This document shows, piece after piece, positions 15,450-26,993 of a stretch of 64,000 nt of DNA. Made by a program: the position numbers and the translations under genes. Origin of the DNA: DASYKS01 sp031404815 (lineage in GTDB: Bacteria > Acidobacteriota > Thermoanaerobaculia > Multivoradales > UBA5704). The stretch lies in the NCBI GenBank assembly GCA_031404815.1, contig JANNIH010000075.1, positions 1-64,000 of the forward strand. The letters are read 5' to 3'. Below the pieces are notes generated by a model. The model had not been told where the DNA came from, made no database searches, and saw only the letters and a program-made list of their open reading frames with translations. Numbering within the stretch: position 1 is the first letter of the stretch; every line of letters begins with the position of its first letter.

Positions 15450-17276
15450 CTAGCTCGGCTTCTCGCCCGACGCACGGTTCATCATCGCATCGGAGAGCAC
15501 GCGCGAGACCGAGGTGAGATCGTAGAGCGCCCCCTCGATATCCGCACGCTGTTCGTTGGAGATCGCCACCCGCGCCTGGAGGATCGCATCGTGAATGCGT
15601 TGGCGGTCGTCCTCCGGGAGCATGTCGCGGAACTGATCGAAGACCCGCTCGTTGCTGTAAATCAGCCCTTCCAAACGGTTCTTGAGCTGGCGGATCTCGC
15701 GCCGTTCGTGGTCGCTCTTGGCGTTGTGCTCAGCCTCGTCGACCAGACGCTTGATCTCTCCCTCGGAGAGGCCGCCGGCCGGGTTGATCTGAATACTCTG
15801 GGTGAGATTGGTCGCCAGATCGCGCGCCGTGACGCTCACGATGCCGTTCGAATCGATCGCGAACGTCACCTCGATCTGCGGCGTGCCGCGCGGCGCCACC
15901 GGAATGCCCACCAACTCGAAGCGGCCGAGCGAGCGGTTTTCCGCCGCGAACTGACGCTCGCCCTGAAGGGCGTGGATCGCCACCGTGTCCTGGTTGTCGG
16001 CGACGGTGGTGAAGATCTGCGTGTTTTTGGTCGGGATCGTCGAGTTGCGCTCGATCAGCTTGGTGAACAGACCGCCGTGGGTTTCAACACCGATCGAGAG
16101 CGGGGTGACATCGAGCAGCACCAGGTCCTTGATGTCGCCGCGCAAAATGCCGCCCTGGATCGAGGCGCCGATCGCGACCACCTCGTCCGGATTGATCTCG
16201 CGGTTCGGCGCCCGGCCGAAGATCCGTTCGACCGTGCGCATCACCAGCGGCGTGCGGGTCTGGCCACCGACCAAGAGCACCTCGTCGATCTGGTCGGCGC
16301 GCAACCCCGCCGAGCGGAGGGCGTCCTGACACGGACCTTCGGTCCGCTCGACCAACTCGTGCACGAGCGTTTCGAAATGGCTGCGCGATAGGACGCGCGC
16401 GAGATGGCGAGGCCCGTTCTCGTCGGCCGAGATGAACGGCAGGTTGATCGACGCCTCCTCACCGTTCGACAATTCGCACTTGGCGCGCTCGGCGCCCTCC
16501 TTCAAGCGCTGGAGAGCCATCCGGTCGTGGCGCAGATCGATCCCGGTCTCGGCCTGGAACTCCTCGATCAGCCAGTCCATGATCCGGAGATCGAAGTCCT
16601 CGCCGCCGAGGTAGGTGTCGCCCGAGGTCGAGCGCACCTCGAACACGCCTTGGGCGAGTTCCAAAACCGAGACGTCGAACGTGCCGCCGCCTAAATCGTA
16701 GACCGCGATCTTTTTGCCCACCTGGGTCTTGTCGAGCCCGTAGGCGAGCGCCGCCGCGGTCGGCTCGTTCAAGATGCGCAGGACTTCGAGCCCGGCGATC
16801 CGGCCGGCGTCTTTGGTCGCCTGGCGCTGCGAGTCGTCGAAATAGGCCGGCACCGTGATCACCGCCTCGCGGATCGGCTCGCCCAAGGTCTCCTCGCAGA
16901 ACTCCTTGATCTCGCGCAGGACGAACGCCGAGATCTCCTCCGGGCTGTAGTTGCGATCGCGAATCTCGATCTTCACGTCGCCGTTGCCCGAAGGCACCAG
17001 GTTGTAGGGAAGAACCTCGCGCGCCCGCGATACTTCGGGCGAATCGTGTTTGCGGCCGATCAGGCGCTTGACCGCGAAGATCGTGTTCTGCGGATTGGTG
17101 ATCGCCTGGCGCTTGGCGATCTGACCGACCAGCCGATCCCCCTCTTCGGCGAAGGCGACGATCGAGGGAGTCGTGCGGCTCCCCTCGCGGTTGGCGAGAA
17201 CGCGCGGTGCGAGCGCCTCGACGATCGCGACACAGCTATTCGTGGTGCCGAGGTCGATACCCAGGATTTTGCTCAA
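15450..17276 (-). CDS. dnaK: Chaperone protein DnaK (Hsp70)
   Basis: A 608-residue Hsp70. Signatures seen are ILGIDLGTTNSCVAIVE, AVITVPAYFDDSQRQATKDA, IAVYDLGGGTFDVSVLEL and EVLLVGGQTRTPLV. The frame is open to 17402, but homology begins at SKILGID, so the start is TTG 17276 preceded by GGGGAGAGG. It is slightly shorter than typical DnaK and lacks the usual acidic EEVK-type tail. The neighbours grpE and dnaJ supply its nucleotide-exchange factor and cochaperone. Confidence 0.96.
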   Translation of the reverse strand: MSKILGIDLGTTNSCVAIVEALAPRVLANREGSRTTPSIVAFAEEGDRLVGQIAKRQAITNPQNTIFAVKRLIGRKHDSPEVSRAREVLPYNLVPSGNGDVKIEIRDRNYSPEEISAFVLREIKEFCEETLGEPIREAVITVPAYFDDSQRQATKDAGRIAGLEVLRILNEPTAAALAYGLDKTQVGKKIAVYDLGGGTFDVSVLELAQGVFEVRSTSGDTYLGGEDFDLRIMDWLIEEFQAETGIDLRHDRMALQRLKEGAERAKCELSNGEEASINLPFISADENGPRHLARVLSRSHFETLVHELVERTEGPCQDALRSAGLRADQIDEVLLVGGQTRTPLVMRTVERIFGRAPNREINPDEVVAIGASIQGGILRGDIKDLVLLDVTPLSIGVETHGGLFTKLIERNSTIPTKNTQIFTTVADNQDTVAIHALQGERQFAAENRSLGRFELVGIPVAPRGTPQIEVTFAIDSNGIVSVTARDLATNLTQSIQINPAGGLSEGEIKRLVDEAEHNAKSDHERREIRQLKNRLEGLIYSNERVFDQFRDMLPEDDRQRIHDAILQARVAISNEQRADIEGALYDLTSVSRVLSDAMMNRASGEKPS

Positions 17277-17337
17277 TGCAGACCTCTCCCCTCTCGCCGC
17301 CGGTCGAGCCGCACCAATCTGGCGAATCGCCGATCGG

Positions 17338-18009
17338 TCACGCCTCGCCCGCCTCCGCGGCAGGCGCCGACACACCGCCGGATTTCTCGACCGGAACCGC
17401 AACCCGAACCATCGCCGGGCGCAACAGCCGGTCGTGCAGCAGGTACCCGCGTTGCAGAGCGGCGATCACGGTCGGGGCGGTCACCTGGTCGCTCTCTTCG
17501 CGCGACACCGCTTCGTGGAGCGCCGGGTCGAACGGCGCCCCTTCGGCCACGACTTCCTGCACACCCACCCGGCGCAGCGATTCCTGCATCTGGCGCGCGA
17601 TCAACTCCACACCGCGCTTCAAGTCGTCGGCCGAACCTCCGGCGCCGAGCGCGCGCTCTAAGTTGTCGACCACGCCCACGAACTCGCGAATCGCTTCGGT
17701 CGCGGCATACCGGCGGATCTCGTCGCGCTCGCGCTCGTTGCGCTTGCGGAAATTGTCGAAGTCGGCGAGCGTGCGCACCGCACGGTCGCGCTGCTCTTCG
17801 ACCTCGCGCTTCAAGCGGGCGTTCTCGGCGGCGAGATCGGGCGCGCGGCCGATTCCCTTGGCGGCGAACTCCACCCCCTCGACCGCCGCCACCGCCTGCT
17901 CGATCGCCGCCGCGACGTCGGGATTCATCTCGTCCAGATCCAACTCGGTCGCCGCCGACCCCTGTGCTGATCGGCCGGTCGCTTCGTCGTTCATCTCATC
18001 GCTCGCCAT
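17338..18009 (-). CDS. grpE: Nucleotide exchange factor GrpE
   Basis: A 223-residue GrpE. An acidic, disordered N-terminus of about 60 residues is followed by the long helix (ARLKREVEEQRDRAVRTLAD, FDNFRKRNERERDE). The beta domain carries the family signature VGVQEVVAEGAPFDPALHEA and RGYLLHDRLLRPAMVRVA. It releases ADP from DnaK. It sits between hrcA (84 bp upstream) and dnaK (61 bp downstream). M6 is an alternative start. Confidence 0.95.
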   Translation of the reverse strand: MASDEMNDEATGRSAQGSAATELDLDEMNPDVAAAIEQAVAAVEGVEFAAKGIGRAPDLAAENARLKREVEEQRDRAVRTLADFDNFRKRNERERDEIRRYAATEAIREFVGVVDNLERALGAGGSADDLKRGVELIARQMQESLRRVGVQEVVAEGAPFDPALHEAVSREESDQVTAPTVIAALQRGYLLHDRLLRPAMVRVAVPVEKSGGVSAPAAEAGEA

Positions 18010-18093
18010 TCTTATGCTCTCCGCGGCTCATCGGGAACCGTACCAGCCAAAAGGCATCCGGCTCGTGTTCGCCATTTTCGATTCGTTCTAACG

Positions 18094-19173
18094 TCAGTCC
18101 GTTCTGCCGCTCTTCGTTTCACCGAGCGCGCGCGACAGCGCTTCGCCCAGAAAATCGACCAACGGGATCACTTTTTCGTACTCCATGCGCGACGGCCCGA
18201 GAATGCCGAGCGAGCCGAGCGCGCGCGCGCCGACGCCGTAGGTGGTCGCCACCAGGCTGAAATCGAGTTCCGAGGTGAGGTCGCTGTCGGCGCCGATCCA
18301 AACCCGTACCCCTCCCCCTTGGAGACAGCGCGACAGGATCGACACCAACCGCGCCTTGTCGGCGAAGGTATCGAACATCCGTCGCACCCGGCCGATGTCG
18401 GCGAGTTCCGGCTGGGCCAGCAGCTCCGAGGCGCCGTCGACCAGAACCCCCGGGCCGGTAGGCACGTCCAACGCATGCTTCGCCAAATCGATCGCGAGCG
18501 CGAGTTGGCGGTCCATCTGCGCCCGCTCCTCCGCCAGCATGCGGAGCAGCCGGTCGCGCGCCTCGCGGATCGTCGCCCCGGCGAAGTTTTCGGTCAGATA
18601 GTTGGAGATCCGAACCAGCTCTTCGCGCGGCACCACCTCGGGCACCTCGATCACCTTGGTCTCGGAAAAACCGGAGGAGGAGACCACGACGCAGAGCACC
18701 TTGCGCCCGGCCAGCGGCACGAACTCGACCGACGCGAGCACGGTCTCCGCGATCGAAGGCGTCACCACCAAGCCGACTTGGTGCGAGAGCTCGGAGAGCA
18801 GGTGCGAGGCCGCGCTCATGATCTGGTCCGGATCGCCGGGGCCGGTGCCGAGATGGTCCTCGATGTAACGGCGCTGCCAGGCGGGGACCCGGCGCACCTC
18901 CATCAGCGATTCGATGAACAGGTGGTAGGCGATCCGCGTGGGAACCCGGCCGGCCGAGGTGTGCGGCTGGGCGAGGTAGCCCCACTCCTCCAGATCGGCC
19001 ATGACGTTCCTGATCGTCGCGGCGGAAAGCCCCAAGTCGGCCTGCTTGGCCACCGACCGGGAGGAGACCGGTTCGGCCGACAGCACATAGGAGGCGACCA
19101 CCTGCTTCAAGATCTCGCGATCCCGCGGCGAGAGCTGCGGGACGAGCTTCTTGGGATCGGGGCGGTCGGCCAT
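18094..19173 (-). CDS. hrcA: Heat-inducible transcription repressor HrcA
   Basis: A 359-residue HrcA. The N-terminal winged helix is LSPRDREILKQVVASYVLSA, EPVSSRSVAKQADLGLSAAT and IRNVMADLEEWGYLAQPHTS, followed by the GAF-like core. HrcA normally represses groE/dnaK operons at CIRCE. I saw no convincing CIRCE inverted repeat in this window, so its targets are not shown. ATG 19173 matches the family start. A TACAAT box 5 bp upstream suggests a leaderless mRNA. The divergent DUF2520 gene starts almost at the same position. Confidence 0.95.
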   Translation of the reverse strand: MADRPDPKKLVPQLSPRDREILKQVVASYVLSAEPVSSRSVAKQADLGLSAATIRNVMADLEEWGYLAQPHTSAGRVPTRIAYHLFIESLMEVRRVPAWQRRYIEDHLGTGPGDPDQIMSAASHLLSELSHQVGLVVTPSIAETVLASVEFVPLAGRKVLCVVVSSSGFSETKVIEVPEVVPREELVRISNYLTENFAGATIREARDRLLRMLAEERAQMDRQLALAIDLAKHALDVPTGPGVLVDGASELLAQPELADIGRVRRMFDTFADKARLVSILSRCLQGGGVRVWIGADSDLTSELDFSLVATTYGVGARALGSLGILGPSRMEYEKVIPLVDFLGEALSRALGETKSGRTD

Positions 19174-20056
19174 GGCATATTGTAGCTCAGTGCCCACACC
19201 GAACCGACGGCTCGCCGAACTCACCTTCTCGCTGGTCGGGCCAGGGCGGGTCGGATCGAGCCTCGCAGCCTGGGCGATCGCGGCCGGCGCGCGTCAGATC
19301 GCGGTCGCCGGCCGCGATGACGCACGCGGGGAAAGCGCGAACCGGGTGCCGCTCGCCGAGTTCTCCAGCGCGGGGCAGGATCTCCTGCTCGTCGCGGTGG
19401 CGGACGACGCGCTGGAATCCGTCGCCGCCGCGCTCGCCTCCCGGGGCCAAGCGGCGGTCGTCCTCCACACCTCGGGCAGCCGGACGGCCGAAGCGCTCGC
19501 GCCGCTGCGCCGCTTGGGCTCCGCGATCGGTTCGCTCCATCCGCTCAAAGCGTTCCCGACCGCTCGACCGGCACCGGCCGAAGCGCACGGCATCTTCTTC
19601 GGCCTCGACGGCGACGACCGGGCGGTGGCCCTCGGCACCCGGCTCGCGACCGCCTGGGGCGCCGAGTGCGGCGAGATCGCCCCGGACTCCCGCCTGCTCT
19701 ACCACTTTGCGGCGACCCTCGCCGCGGGAGGGGCAACCACCCTGCTCGCCGTCGCCGCCGACCTCGCCGCACGCCTGAACCTGCCTCCGGGTGTGGTCGG
19801 CGGCTACCTCGAATTGGCGCGCGGCGCGCTCGACGCCGCGCGGGAGGCGACCGACCCAGGCCAGGCGATCACCGGTCCGGCGGCGCGCGGCGACCGGGCG
19901 ACCCTGTTCGCCCAGCTCGCCCAACTCGGCGGGATCGCCCCCGAGATGAAACCTTGGGTTCGCGGCCTCGCGGCCGAGACCCTCCGCCAGCGGGAGCGGG
20001 TGGGCCTGGCCGGCGAATCTCACCGGCAACTTCTTGCGGAGCTTGAACAGGAGTGA
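19172..20056 (+). CDS. Rossmann-like and DUF2520 domain protein
   Basis: About 294 residues. The N-terminal Rossmann domain reads FSLVGPGRVGSSLAAWA and VAVADDALESVAAAL. The LGSAIGSLHPLKAFPT segment and the helical C-terminal half (HFAATLAAGGATTLLAVAAD, GPAARGD) mark DUF2520 proteins, related to ketopantoate reductase and pyrroline carboxylate reductase folds. An NAD(P)-dependent dehydrogenase is likely; the substrate is unknown. The start is uncertain: ATG 19151, ATG 19172 or GTG 19190 are all possible and overlap or abut divergent hrcA. Confidence 0.8.
   Translation: MAYCSSVPTPNRRLAELTFSLVGPGRVGSSLAAWAIAAGARQIAVAGRDDARGESANRVPLAEFSSAGQDLLLVAVADDALESVAAALASRGQAAVVLHTSGSRTAEALAPLRRLGSAIGSLHPLKAFPTARPAPAEAHGIFFGLDGDDRAVALGTRLATAWGAECGEIAPDSRLLYHFAATLAAGGATTLLAVAADLAARLNLPPGVVGGYLELARGALDAAREATDPGQAITGPAARGDRATLFAQLAQLGGIAPEMKPWVRGLAAETLRQRERVGLAGESHRQLLAELEQE
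19179..19184 (-). promoter_or_regulatory. -10 box for leaderless hrcA transcript
   Basis: The minus strand reads TACAAT here, with five bases between it and ATG 19173, so transcription should begin at the start codon or within a base or two of it. The region is shared with the divergent DUF2520 gene. Confidence 0.45.
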
Positions 20057-20110
20057 AGGACGGGTCATTGGTGCTATGCTCACCAGCCCGTCCCTGAGGT
20101 CGGCCGGAAT

Positions 20111-21439
20111 ATGGTGTTCTTCAACTACAGCACAATGCAGATGGCGGCCAAGGTCGTCTACTACGGCCCAGGTCTGTGCGGCAAGACAACCAATCTTCAC
20201 TATATATATAAACATACTGCGGGAGACTCGCGCGGCGAGATGGTCTCGCTCGAAACCGAGACCGACCGCACGCTGTTTTTCGACCTGCTGCCGATCGATG
20301 TCGGCACGATCGCCGGCTTCTCGACCCGCATTCAGCTCTACACGGTTCCCGGGCAGGTGTTCTACAACACGACCCGCAAGCTGGTCTTGAAGGGGGTCGA
20401 CGGCGTCGTCTTCGTCGCCGACTCGCAACGCGCGATGCTCCAGGCGAACCAGGAGTCGTTTCGCAACCTGGAGGAGAATCTCGCCGAGATGGGCCTGTCG
20501 TCCGACAGCCTGCCGCTCGTCCTCCAGTACAACAAGCGGGACCTACCGGACATCTGTACGGTCGACGAGATGAACCGGAACCTGAACCGGAACGGCTGGC
20601 TCCACTTCGAGTCCGCCGCACCGCTGGGCAACGGGGTCTTCGAGACGCTCAAGGGGATCTCCAAGCTGACGCTGATGTCGCTCAAGAAGCGGCTCGGCCG
20701 GCCCGGAGAGACCCAGGCGCCCGCGGCCGGTCGGCCGGCGCCGCCACCTCTGCCGAAACCGGTCGTGCCGCCGCACACCGCCACCTCGACCCAGCTGCCG
20801 ACGATCTCGGCCCCGCCCTCAGGCGTTCGGGCGCCCTCGCCGCAAGCCCCGGACCAGGCGCCGGCTCCCGTTTTCAATCCACAGCCGCCGCCCCCCCTGC
20901 CGCGGCCGGCGCCGTTGCCCGTTCCCGAACCGGCGGCCCGGCCGGCCGCGTCGGCCCCGGCCGGCCAGGCCGCACCGCCGCCACCGCACCCGGCGAGCAG
21001 AGTCGGTTCGACCACCGGCACGAGGCGGACGGTCGATGTGCTCTCCGAGCTGGAGAAGATCCGACGCGAGGCAGCCGCACCCTCGCCCCGAACGGTACCG
21101 AGCCCACGGCCGACTCTGCGCCCATCGCTCCCGGCCGCAGCGGCCGCAGCGTTCGCACCGGCCACGCCGACCGGCGCCATTCCGGGCGCCGCAAGCGCTC
21201 CGATCAGCGCGGCCGCCGCGCAGAGGAACGGCCGCGGCGAGCTGTCGCGCTCAATCGACCTCACGCTCAAGAAAGCCGACTTCGCCCGGGCGCGCCGCTT
21301 TCTGGTCAGCTTCCAGGTCGAAGACGAAGAGCATCGGGTGATGGATGCGGTCCGCGATTTGGAGATCGATATCCGCGACGCCGCCCAACTCGAACGCGTG
21401 CTGCTGCGCCTGAACATCGCGCTGCACGCCAAGGAATGA
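20111..21439 (+). CDS. mglA: MglA-like Ras GTPase with long proline-rich C-terminal extension
   Basis: A 442-residue protein. Residues 1-195 are an MglA-type small GTPase: P-loop GPGLCGKTTN (19-28), switch II region LYTVPGQVFYNTTRKL, VDGVVFVADSQ and the base-specificity NKRD. MglA sets polarity and motility direction in Myxococcus with MglB and other partners. Residues 196-330 are Pro/Ala-rich linker. The last 65 residues are predicted helical (RGELSRSIDLTLKKADFA to LRLNIALHAKE). The extension is unlike classical 195-residue MglA and may carry an effector or localisation module. No mglB was recognised here. nrdR follows after 10 bp. Confidence 0.88.
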   Translation: MVFFNYSTMQMAAKVVYYGPGLCGKTTNLHYIYKHTAGDSRGEMVSLETETDRTLFFDLLPIDVGTIAGFSTRIQLYTVPGQVFYNTTRKLVLKGVDGVVFVADSQRAMLQANQESFRNLEENLAEMGLSSDSLPLVLQYNKRDLPDICTVDEMNRNLNRNGWLHFESAAPLGNGVFETLKGISKLTLMSLKKRLGRPGETQAPAAGRPAPPPLPKPVVPPHTATSTQLPTISAPPSGVRAPSPQAPDQAPAPVFNPQPPPPLPRPAPLPVPEPAARPAASAPAGQAAPPPPHPASRVGSTTGTRRTVDVLSELEKIRREAAAPSPRTVPSPRPTLRPSLPAAAAAAFAPATPTGAIPGAASAPISAAAAQRNGRGELSRSIDLTLKKADFARARRFLVSFQVEDEEHRVMDAVRDLEIDIRDAAQLERVLLRLNIALHAKE

Positions 21440-21449
21440 CCGCGCGCCC

Positions 21450-21914
21450 ATGAGGTGCCCTTTCTGTGCCGAGAACCGGGATCGGGTGGTCGATTCCCGC
21501 GAGAGCCGCGACGGCGAGGTGATCCGCCGCCGCCGCGAATGCCTGGGCTGCGGCCGACGCTTCACCTCCTACGAGCAGATCGAAGGCATCCCCTACATGG
21601 TGGTCAAGCACGACGGCCGACGCGAGGAATTCAGCCGCAAGAAGCTGCTCTCCGGCCTTTATCGCGCGTGCGAGAAACGACCGGTGTCGGGCAAGCAGCT
21701 CGAGTCGATCGCCGACGGTGCGGAGAATTTGCTACACGAGCGCGAGGACCGCGAGATCTCGACCCGCGACATCGGCGCGTTCGTGATGGAACGGCTGCGT
21801 GGGCTCGACCAGGTCGCCTACGTCCGTTTCGCCTCGGTCTACCGGCGCTTCGAGGACATCGGCTCGTTCACCGATGTGGTCCAGACGCTGATCCAGCGCC
21901 AGGAAGAGGAGTAA
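21450..21914 (+). CDS. nrdR: Transcriptional repressor NrdR
   Basis: A 154-residue NrdR. The N-terminal zinc ribbon is MRCPFCAEN (C3, C6) and CLGCGRRFTSYE. It is followed by an ATP-cone (VVKHDGRREEFSRKKLLSGL). The C-terminus VAYVRFASVYRRFEDI is diagnostic. NrdR represses ribonucleotide reductase genes in response to ATP/dATP. No nrd gene is in this window. It sits in a compact run with mglA, hsp20 and lon. Confidence 0.96.
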   Translation: MRCPFCAENRDRVVDSRESRDGEVIRRRRECLGCGRRFTSYEQIEGIPYMVVKHDGRREEFSRKKLLSGLYRACEKRPVSGKQLESIADGAENLLHEREDREISTRDIGAFVMERLRGLDQVAYVRFASVYRRFEDIGSFTDVVQTLIQRQEEE

Positions 21915-21916
21915 CC

Positions 21917-22422
21917 GTGGCCAAACGGATCGCGTCGATCGAGCTGATCTCTCGGTTCCATACCGAGATGGAGCGCCTGTTTACCGAGGCGCTCGAACTC
22001 GGCGCCGATCCGGCGACCGAGTGGTGCCCGGAACTCGACATCGTGGAGACCGCCGAGGCGATTTTGATCCTCGTCGAAGTCCCGGGGCTGGCGCCGGAAG
22101 ACATCAAGATCGAAGTGCGTGGCACAAGAGTTGCGATATCCGGGGTGAAGACAACTCCGCTCCCATCCGACAAGATTCGTTTTCAGCGCATCGAGCGTGC
22201 GCACGGCCGTTTTCGCCGCGAGGTGCAATTGTTCGTACCGGTCAACAGCCATCAGGGGTGTGCCCATCTGACCGACGGCCTGCTGGCCGTCGAGTTTCCC
22301 AAGGTCCTCGAGAAGCGCCTCGCTGCGCGACCGGTGCCGATCGAAGAGCGCGGCACGACGACCACGGATGCGGCGAAGGTCCGTGAGCAGGGTAAGAAGA
22401 AGCCAAGCGACGGGGAGGTGGG

Positions 22423-22426
<4 letters not shown>
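21917..22426 (+). CDS. Hsp20/alpha-crystallin-family small heat shock protein
   Basis: A 169-residue small heat shock protein starting at GTG 21917, two bases after the nrdR stop, with GGAAGAGGAG before it. The alpha-crystallin domain spans roughly residues 35-125: PELDIVETAEAILILVEVPG, LAPEDIKIEVRGTRVAISG, GRFRREVQLFVPV and LLAVEFPKV. It is a holdase for unfolding proteins. Its stop overlaps the lon start by 4 bp, so chaperone and protease are coexpressed. Confidence 0.9.
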
Positions 22427-24861
<2,435 letters not shown>

Positions 24862-24865
24862 AACC

Positions 24866-25879
24866 ATGGCGCGTCGGCCGACGGGCGCGGAGTCCGAAGA
24901 TCGTCTGATCGGCTGGCTCCGGGGCCTGGCGGGACGCTCCGGCGCCCGGAGCCCGATCGGTGACGACGCGGCAATCCTGTCCCTCGGCGGCGAATGGGCG
25001 ATCACCACCGACAGCCAGATCGAAGGGGTTCACTTCCCCGCAGGGCTCGACCCCGCGCTCGTCGCGCGTCGCTTGCTCGCGGTCAACCTGTCCGACCTCG
25101 CCGCGAGCGGTGCAGAACCGGCCTGGGCATTTCTCGCACTTGCGGTACCGCCCGGATTCGAAGCCCGGCGGTTCTTCCGCGCCCTGGAGAAAGCGACGCG
25201 AGAAGCGGGCGTAACGCTCGCCGGAGGCGACCTCGCGCGCTCACCCCAGGGACTCGTCTCGAGCCTCACCTTACTCGGCCGCCGCCCGGCAGGCGGACGC
25301 TGGTTGCGTCGGAGCGCCGCCCGCGCGGGCGATCTTCTCTACCTCGGCGGGACGCTCGGCGAATCGGCGCTCGGCCAACGGCTGCTGGCCCGGGGCGCGG
25401 GCATGGATGCGCGCGGTCGGATCACCCTACCGTCCGAGCTCGCTCTGCCCCCTGCGCTGATCCCCGCAGCCCGGCGGGCGATCCGCCGACACCTCGCCCC
25501 GAAACCTCAGCTCGCGCTTGGGGCTGCGCTCGGCAGGCTCCGGCGTGTCGCCGCGCTCGATATCTCGGACGGTCTCGCGCGCGATCTGCATCGCCTCTGT
25601 CGGGAATCCGCTGTGGGGGTAGAGATCGACGCCGCGGCATTGCCGCTCGCGCCTGGTTTCGCCGAACTGTGCACCGCGCTCGGAGAGGAATCGCTCGCGC
25701 TCGCGCTCGGCGGCGGCGAGGACTACGTCTTGTTGTTCACATTGCCTTCACGAACCGCACCGCCGCCTGATGTTCCATGCATCCGGATCGGCCGCATCAC
25801 GGCCGACCGAGCCATCGAGCTGTGCCTGGATGGAACCCAACGAGCGCTTCCACTGCTCGGCTGGGATCACCTCGGTTGA
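24866..25879 (+). CDS. thiL: Thiamine-monophosphate kinase
   Basis: A 337-residue ThiL, phosphorylating thiamine phosphate to thiamine diphosphate. Motifs are SPIGDDAAIL (Mg/ATP binding), the ITTDSQIEGVHF strand, NLSDLAASGAEPAWAFLALA, VTLAGGDLARS, LDISDGLARDL and LGGGEDYVLLF. It begins 4 bp after lon's stop. Upstream is coding throughout, so there is no TPP riboswitch. Confidence 0.93.
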   Translation: MARRPTGAESEDRLIGWLRGLAGRSGARSPIGDDAAILSLGGEWAITTDSQIEGVHFPAGLDPALVARRLLAVNLSDLAASGAEPAWAFLALAVPPGFEARRFFRALEKATREAGVTLAGGDLARSPQGLVSSLTLLGRRPAGGRWLRRSAARAGDLLYLGGTLGESALGQRLLARGAGMDARGRITLPSELALPPALIPAARRAIRRHLAPKPQLALGAALGRLRRVAALDISDGLARDLHRLCRESAVGVEIDAAALPLAPGFAELCTALGEESLALALGGGEDYVLLFTLPSRTAPPPDVPCIRIGRITADRAIELCLDGTQRALPLLGWDHLG

Positions 25880-25912
25880 TCTGAACGGAAGGTTCGAACC
25901 GAAGGGAATCTC

Positions 25913-25940
25913 TTCGGGGCGGGCTTTCACCCACCCCGAA
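25913..25940. terminator. Hairpin between convergent thiL and HTH gene
   Basis: TTCGGGGCGGG and CCCACCCCGAA form an 11-bp stem with one mismatch and a 6-base loop. Read on the minus strand, the mismatch becomes a G-U pair. There is no strong T run. It lies between two converging stops, so a bidirectional terminator is likely. A 10-bp palindrome GGTTCGAACC lies just left (25891-25900). Confidence 0.5.
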
Positions 25941-25962
25941 ATTCCTACTCTTCTCGGGCGTT

Positions 25963-26775
25963 CTACTCGAGAAACTTCTGCAGGCTCTGCGCCAACGTGC
26001 GCAGTTTCTTTTCGAAGCTCTGCTGTGCCTTTTCGAGCTGCTTGATCCGATTGGCCACACCGCTCTCGACCGCCGCAACGGCGCGACCGGCGATGCGCGC
26101 GACGCGCTGCCCGCCGCGACCACCATCTTCACGCAACTGATTGAACACCTCTACAGCGCCGGCATAGAAACGGCGACGACGACCTTCCCCTTCGTGCGGC
26201 AACCGATCGAGAAACAACCGGACATAGCGAACCGCGGTCGGATAGGAAACACCCGCGCGCTTACTGATCTCGGTGAGCGTCAACAGACCTGAACCGCCCG
26301 ACCTCTTGGCCCGACCGGCCGCAGGGGCTGCCGCCGCAACCGGCCTGGCTTCCGCTCGCAGGGCCGGTCGACCAAGGGGACGGCCCGCCGGGCGCCCCAC
26401 CTTGCCCACCGCTTTGCGCGGACGGCCGCGCCGTCCGATGTTTTCGGTCTTCAACTGTTCGAAAACAGCGAGTGAGCTGACGAGGTAGCGCTGCTTTCGC
26501 CCCTTGCCAACCGAAGGGATACGCGACTGGTACAACTTCTTGTAGCGCTGCAAGGTGGGCATCGAGATGTTCGTGCGGTTCGAGACTTCGGTGAGCGTCA
26601 GCACGCCTTCCTGATTCACCGCATTCACTGCAGCCGGTGCCGCGGGGGCCGCTTTGATCGCTTTGGCCGGCGGCTTAACCGCAGGCTGCTTTACTCCAGG
26701 CTGCTTCGCCGCAGACTTCTTTGCGGCCGGTGCCGCCTTCTTCGCCGACTTTCGGGCTGGGGTCTTTTGTGCCAT
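25963..26775 (-). CDS. Double MerR-type HTH protein with AT-hook-like and histone-like segments
   Basis: A 270-residue basic protein. Residues 1-50 are Lys/Ala/Pro-rich, like histone H1 tails. Two copies of a MerR-like winged HTH follow: LTLTEVSNRTNISMPTLQRY (about 58-110) and LTLTEISKRAGVSYPTAVRY (about 160-215). Between them is RRGRPRK plus repeated GRPxGRP, an AT-hook-like minor-groove binder. The end (235-270) is a predicted coiled coil. ATG 26775 has GGAGGAA upstream. A nucleoid-associated or architectural regulator is likely, but I do not recognise a named family. Confidence 0.75.
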   Translation of the reverse strand: MAQKTPARKSAKKAAPAAKKSAAKQPGVKQPAVKPPAKAIKAAPAAPAAVNAVNQEGVLTLTEVSNRTNISMPTLQRYKKLYQSRIPSVGKGRKQRYLVSSLAVFEQLKTENIGRRGRPRKAVGKVGRPAGRPLGRPALRAEARPVAAAAPAAGRAKRSGGSGLLTLTEISKRAGVSYPTAVRYVRLFLDRLPHEGEGRRRRFYAGAVEVFNQLREDGGRGGQRVARIAGRAVAAVESGVANRIKQLEKAQQSFEKKLRTLAQSLQKFLE

Positions 26776-26981
26776 GAGAGTTCGATTCCTCCGCTTTAGG
26801 AGTTGCGTTTCGAGCAATCCGTTTCTTCTTTAGGGGTTTTCACCGCTGCAAAGTATCGAGCAGCATCGACAATATGTCAACCAGCTACCTGAACATCGAA
26901 CTTCTCATCAATACATCGGGGCGTCGGCGACTCGAACCCTCGCGCTGCTTTCGGTCATTCCGTTTCGGCCGCGAGCGCGCT

Positions 26982-26993
26982 TACAATAGGCCC
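26982..26993 (+). promoter_or_regulatory. -10 box of a probable leaderless promoter
   Basis: TACAAT at 26982-26987 is followed by six bases and ATG 26994, so transcription should start at or next to the start codon. The 26776-26981 stretch otherwise shows no gene. Confidence 0.5.

Noticed and set aside
18094..19224. CIRCE element for HrcA
   Set aside because: I looked upstream of hrcA, grpE, dnaK and dnaJ and saw no TTAGCACTC-N9-GAGTGCTAA-like dyad.
26900..26960. tRNA-like T-arm (GGTTCGAGTC on the minus strand)
   Set aside because: The stem does not pair and no acceptor or anticodon arms are found.
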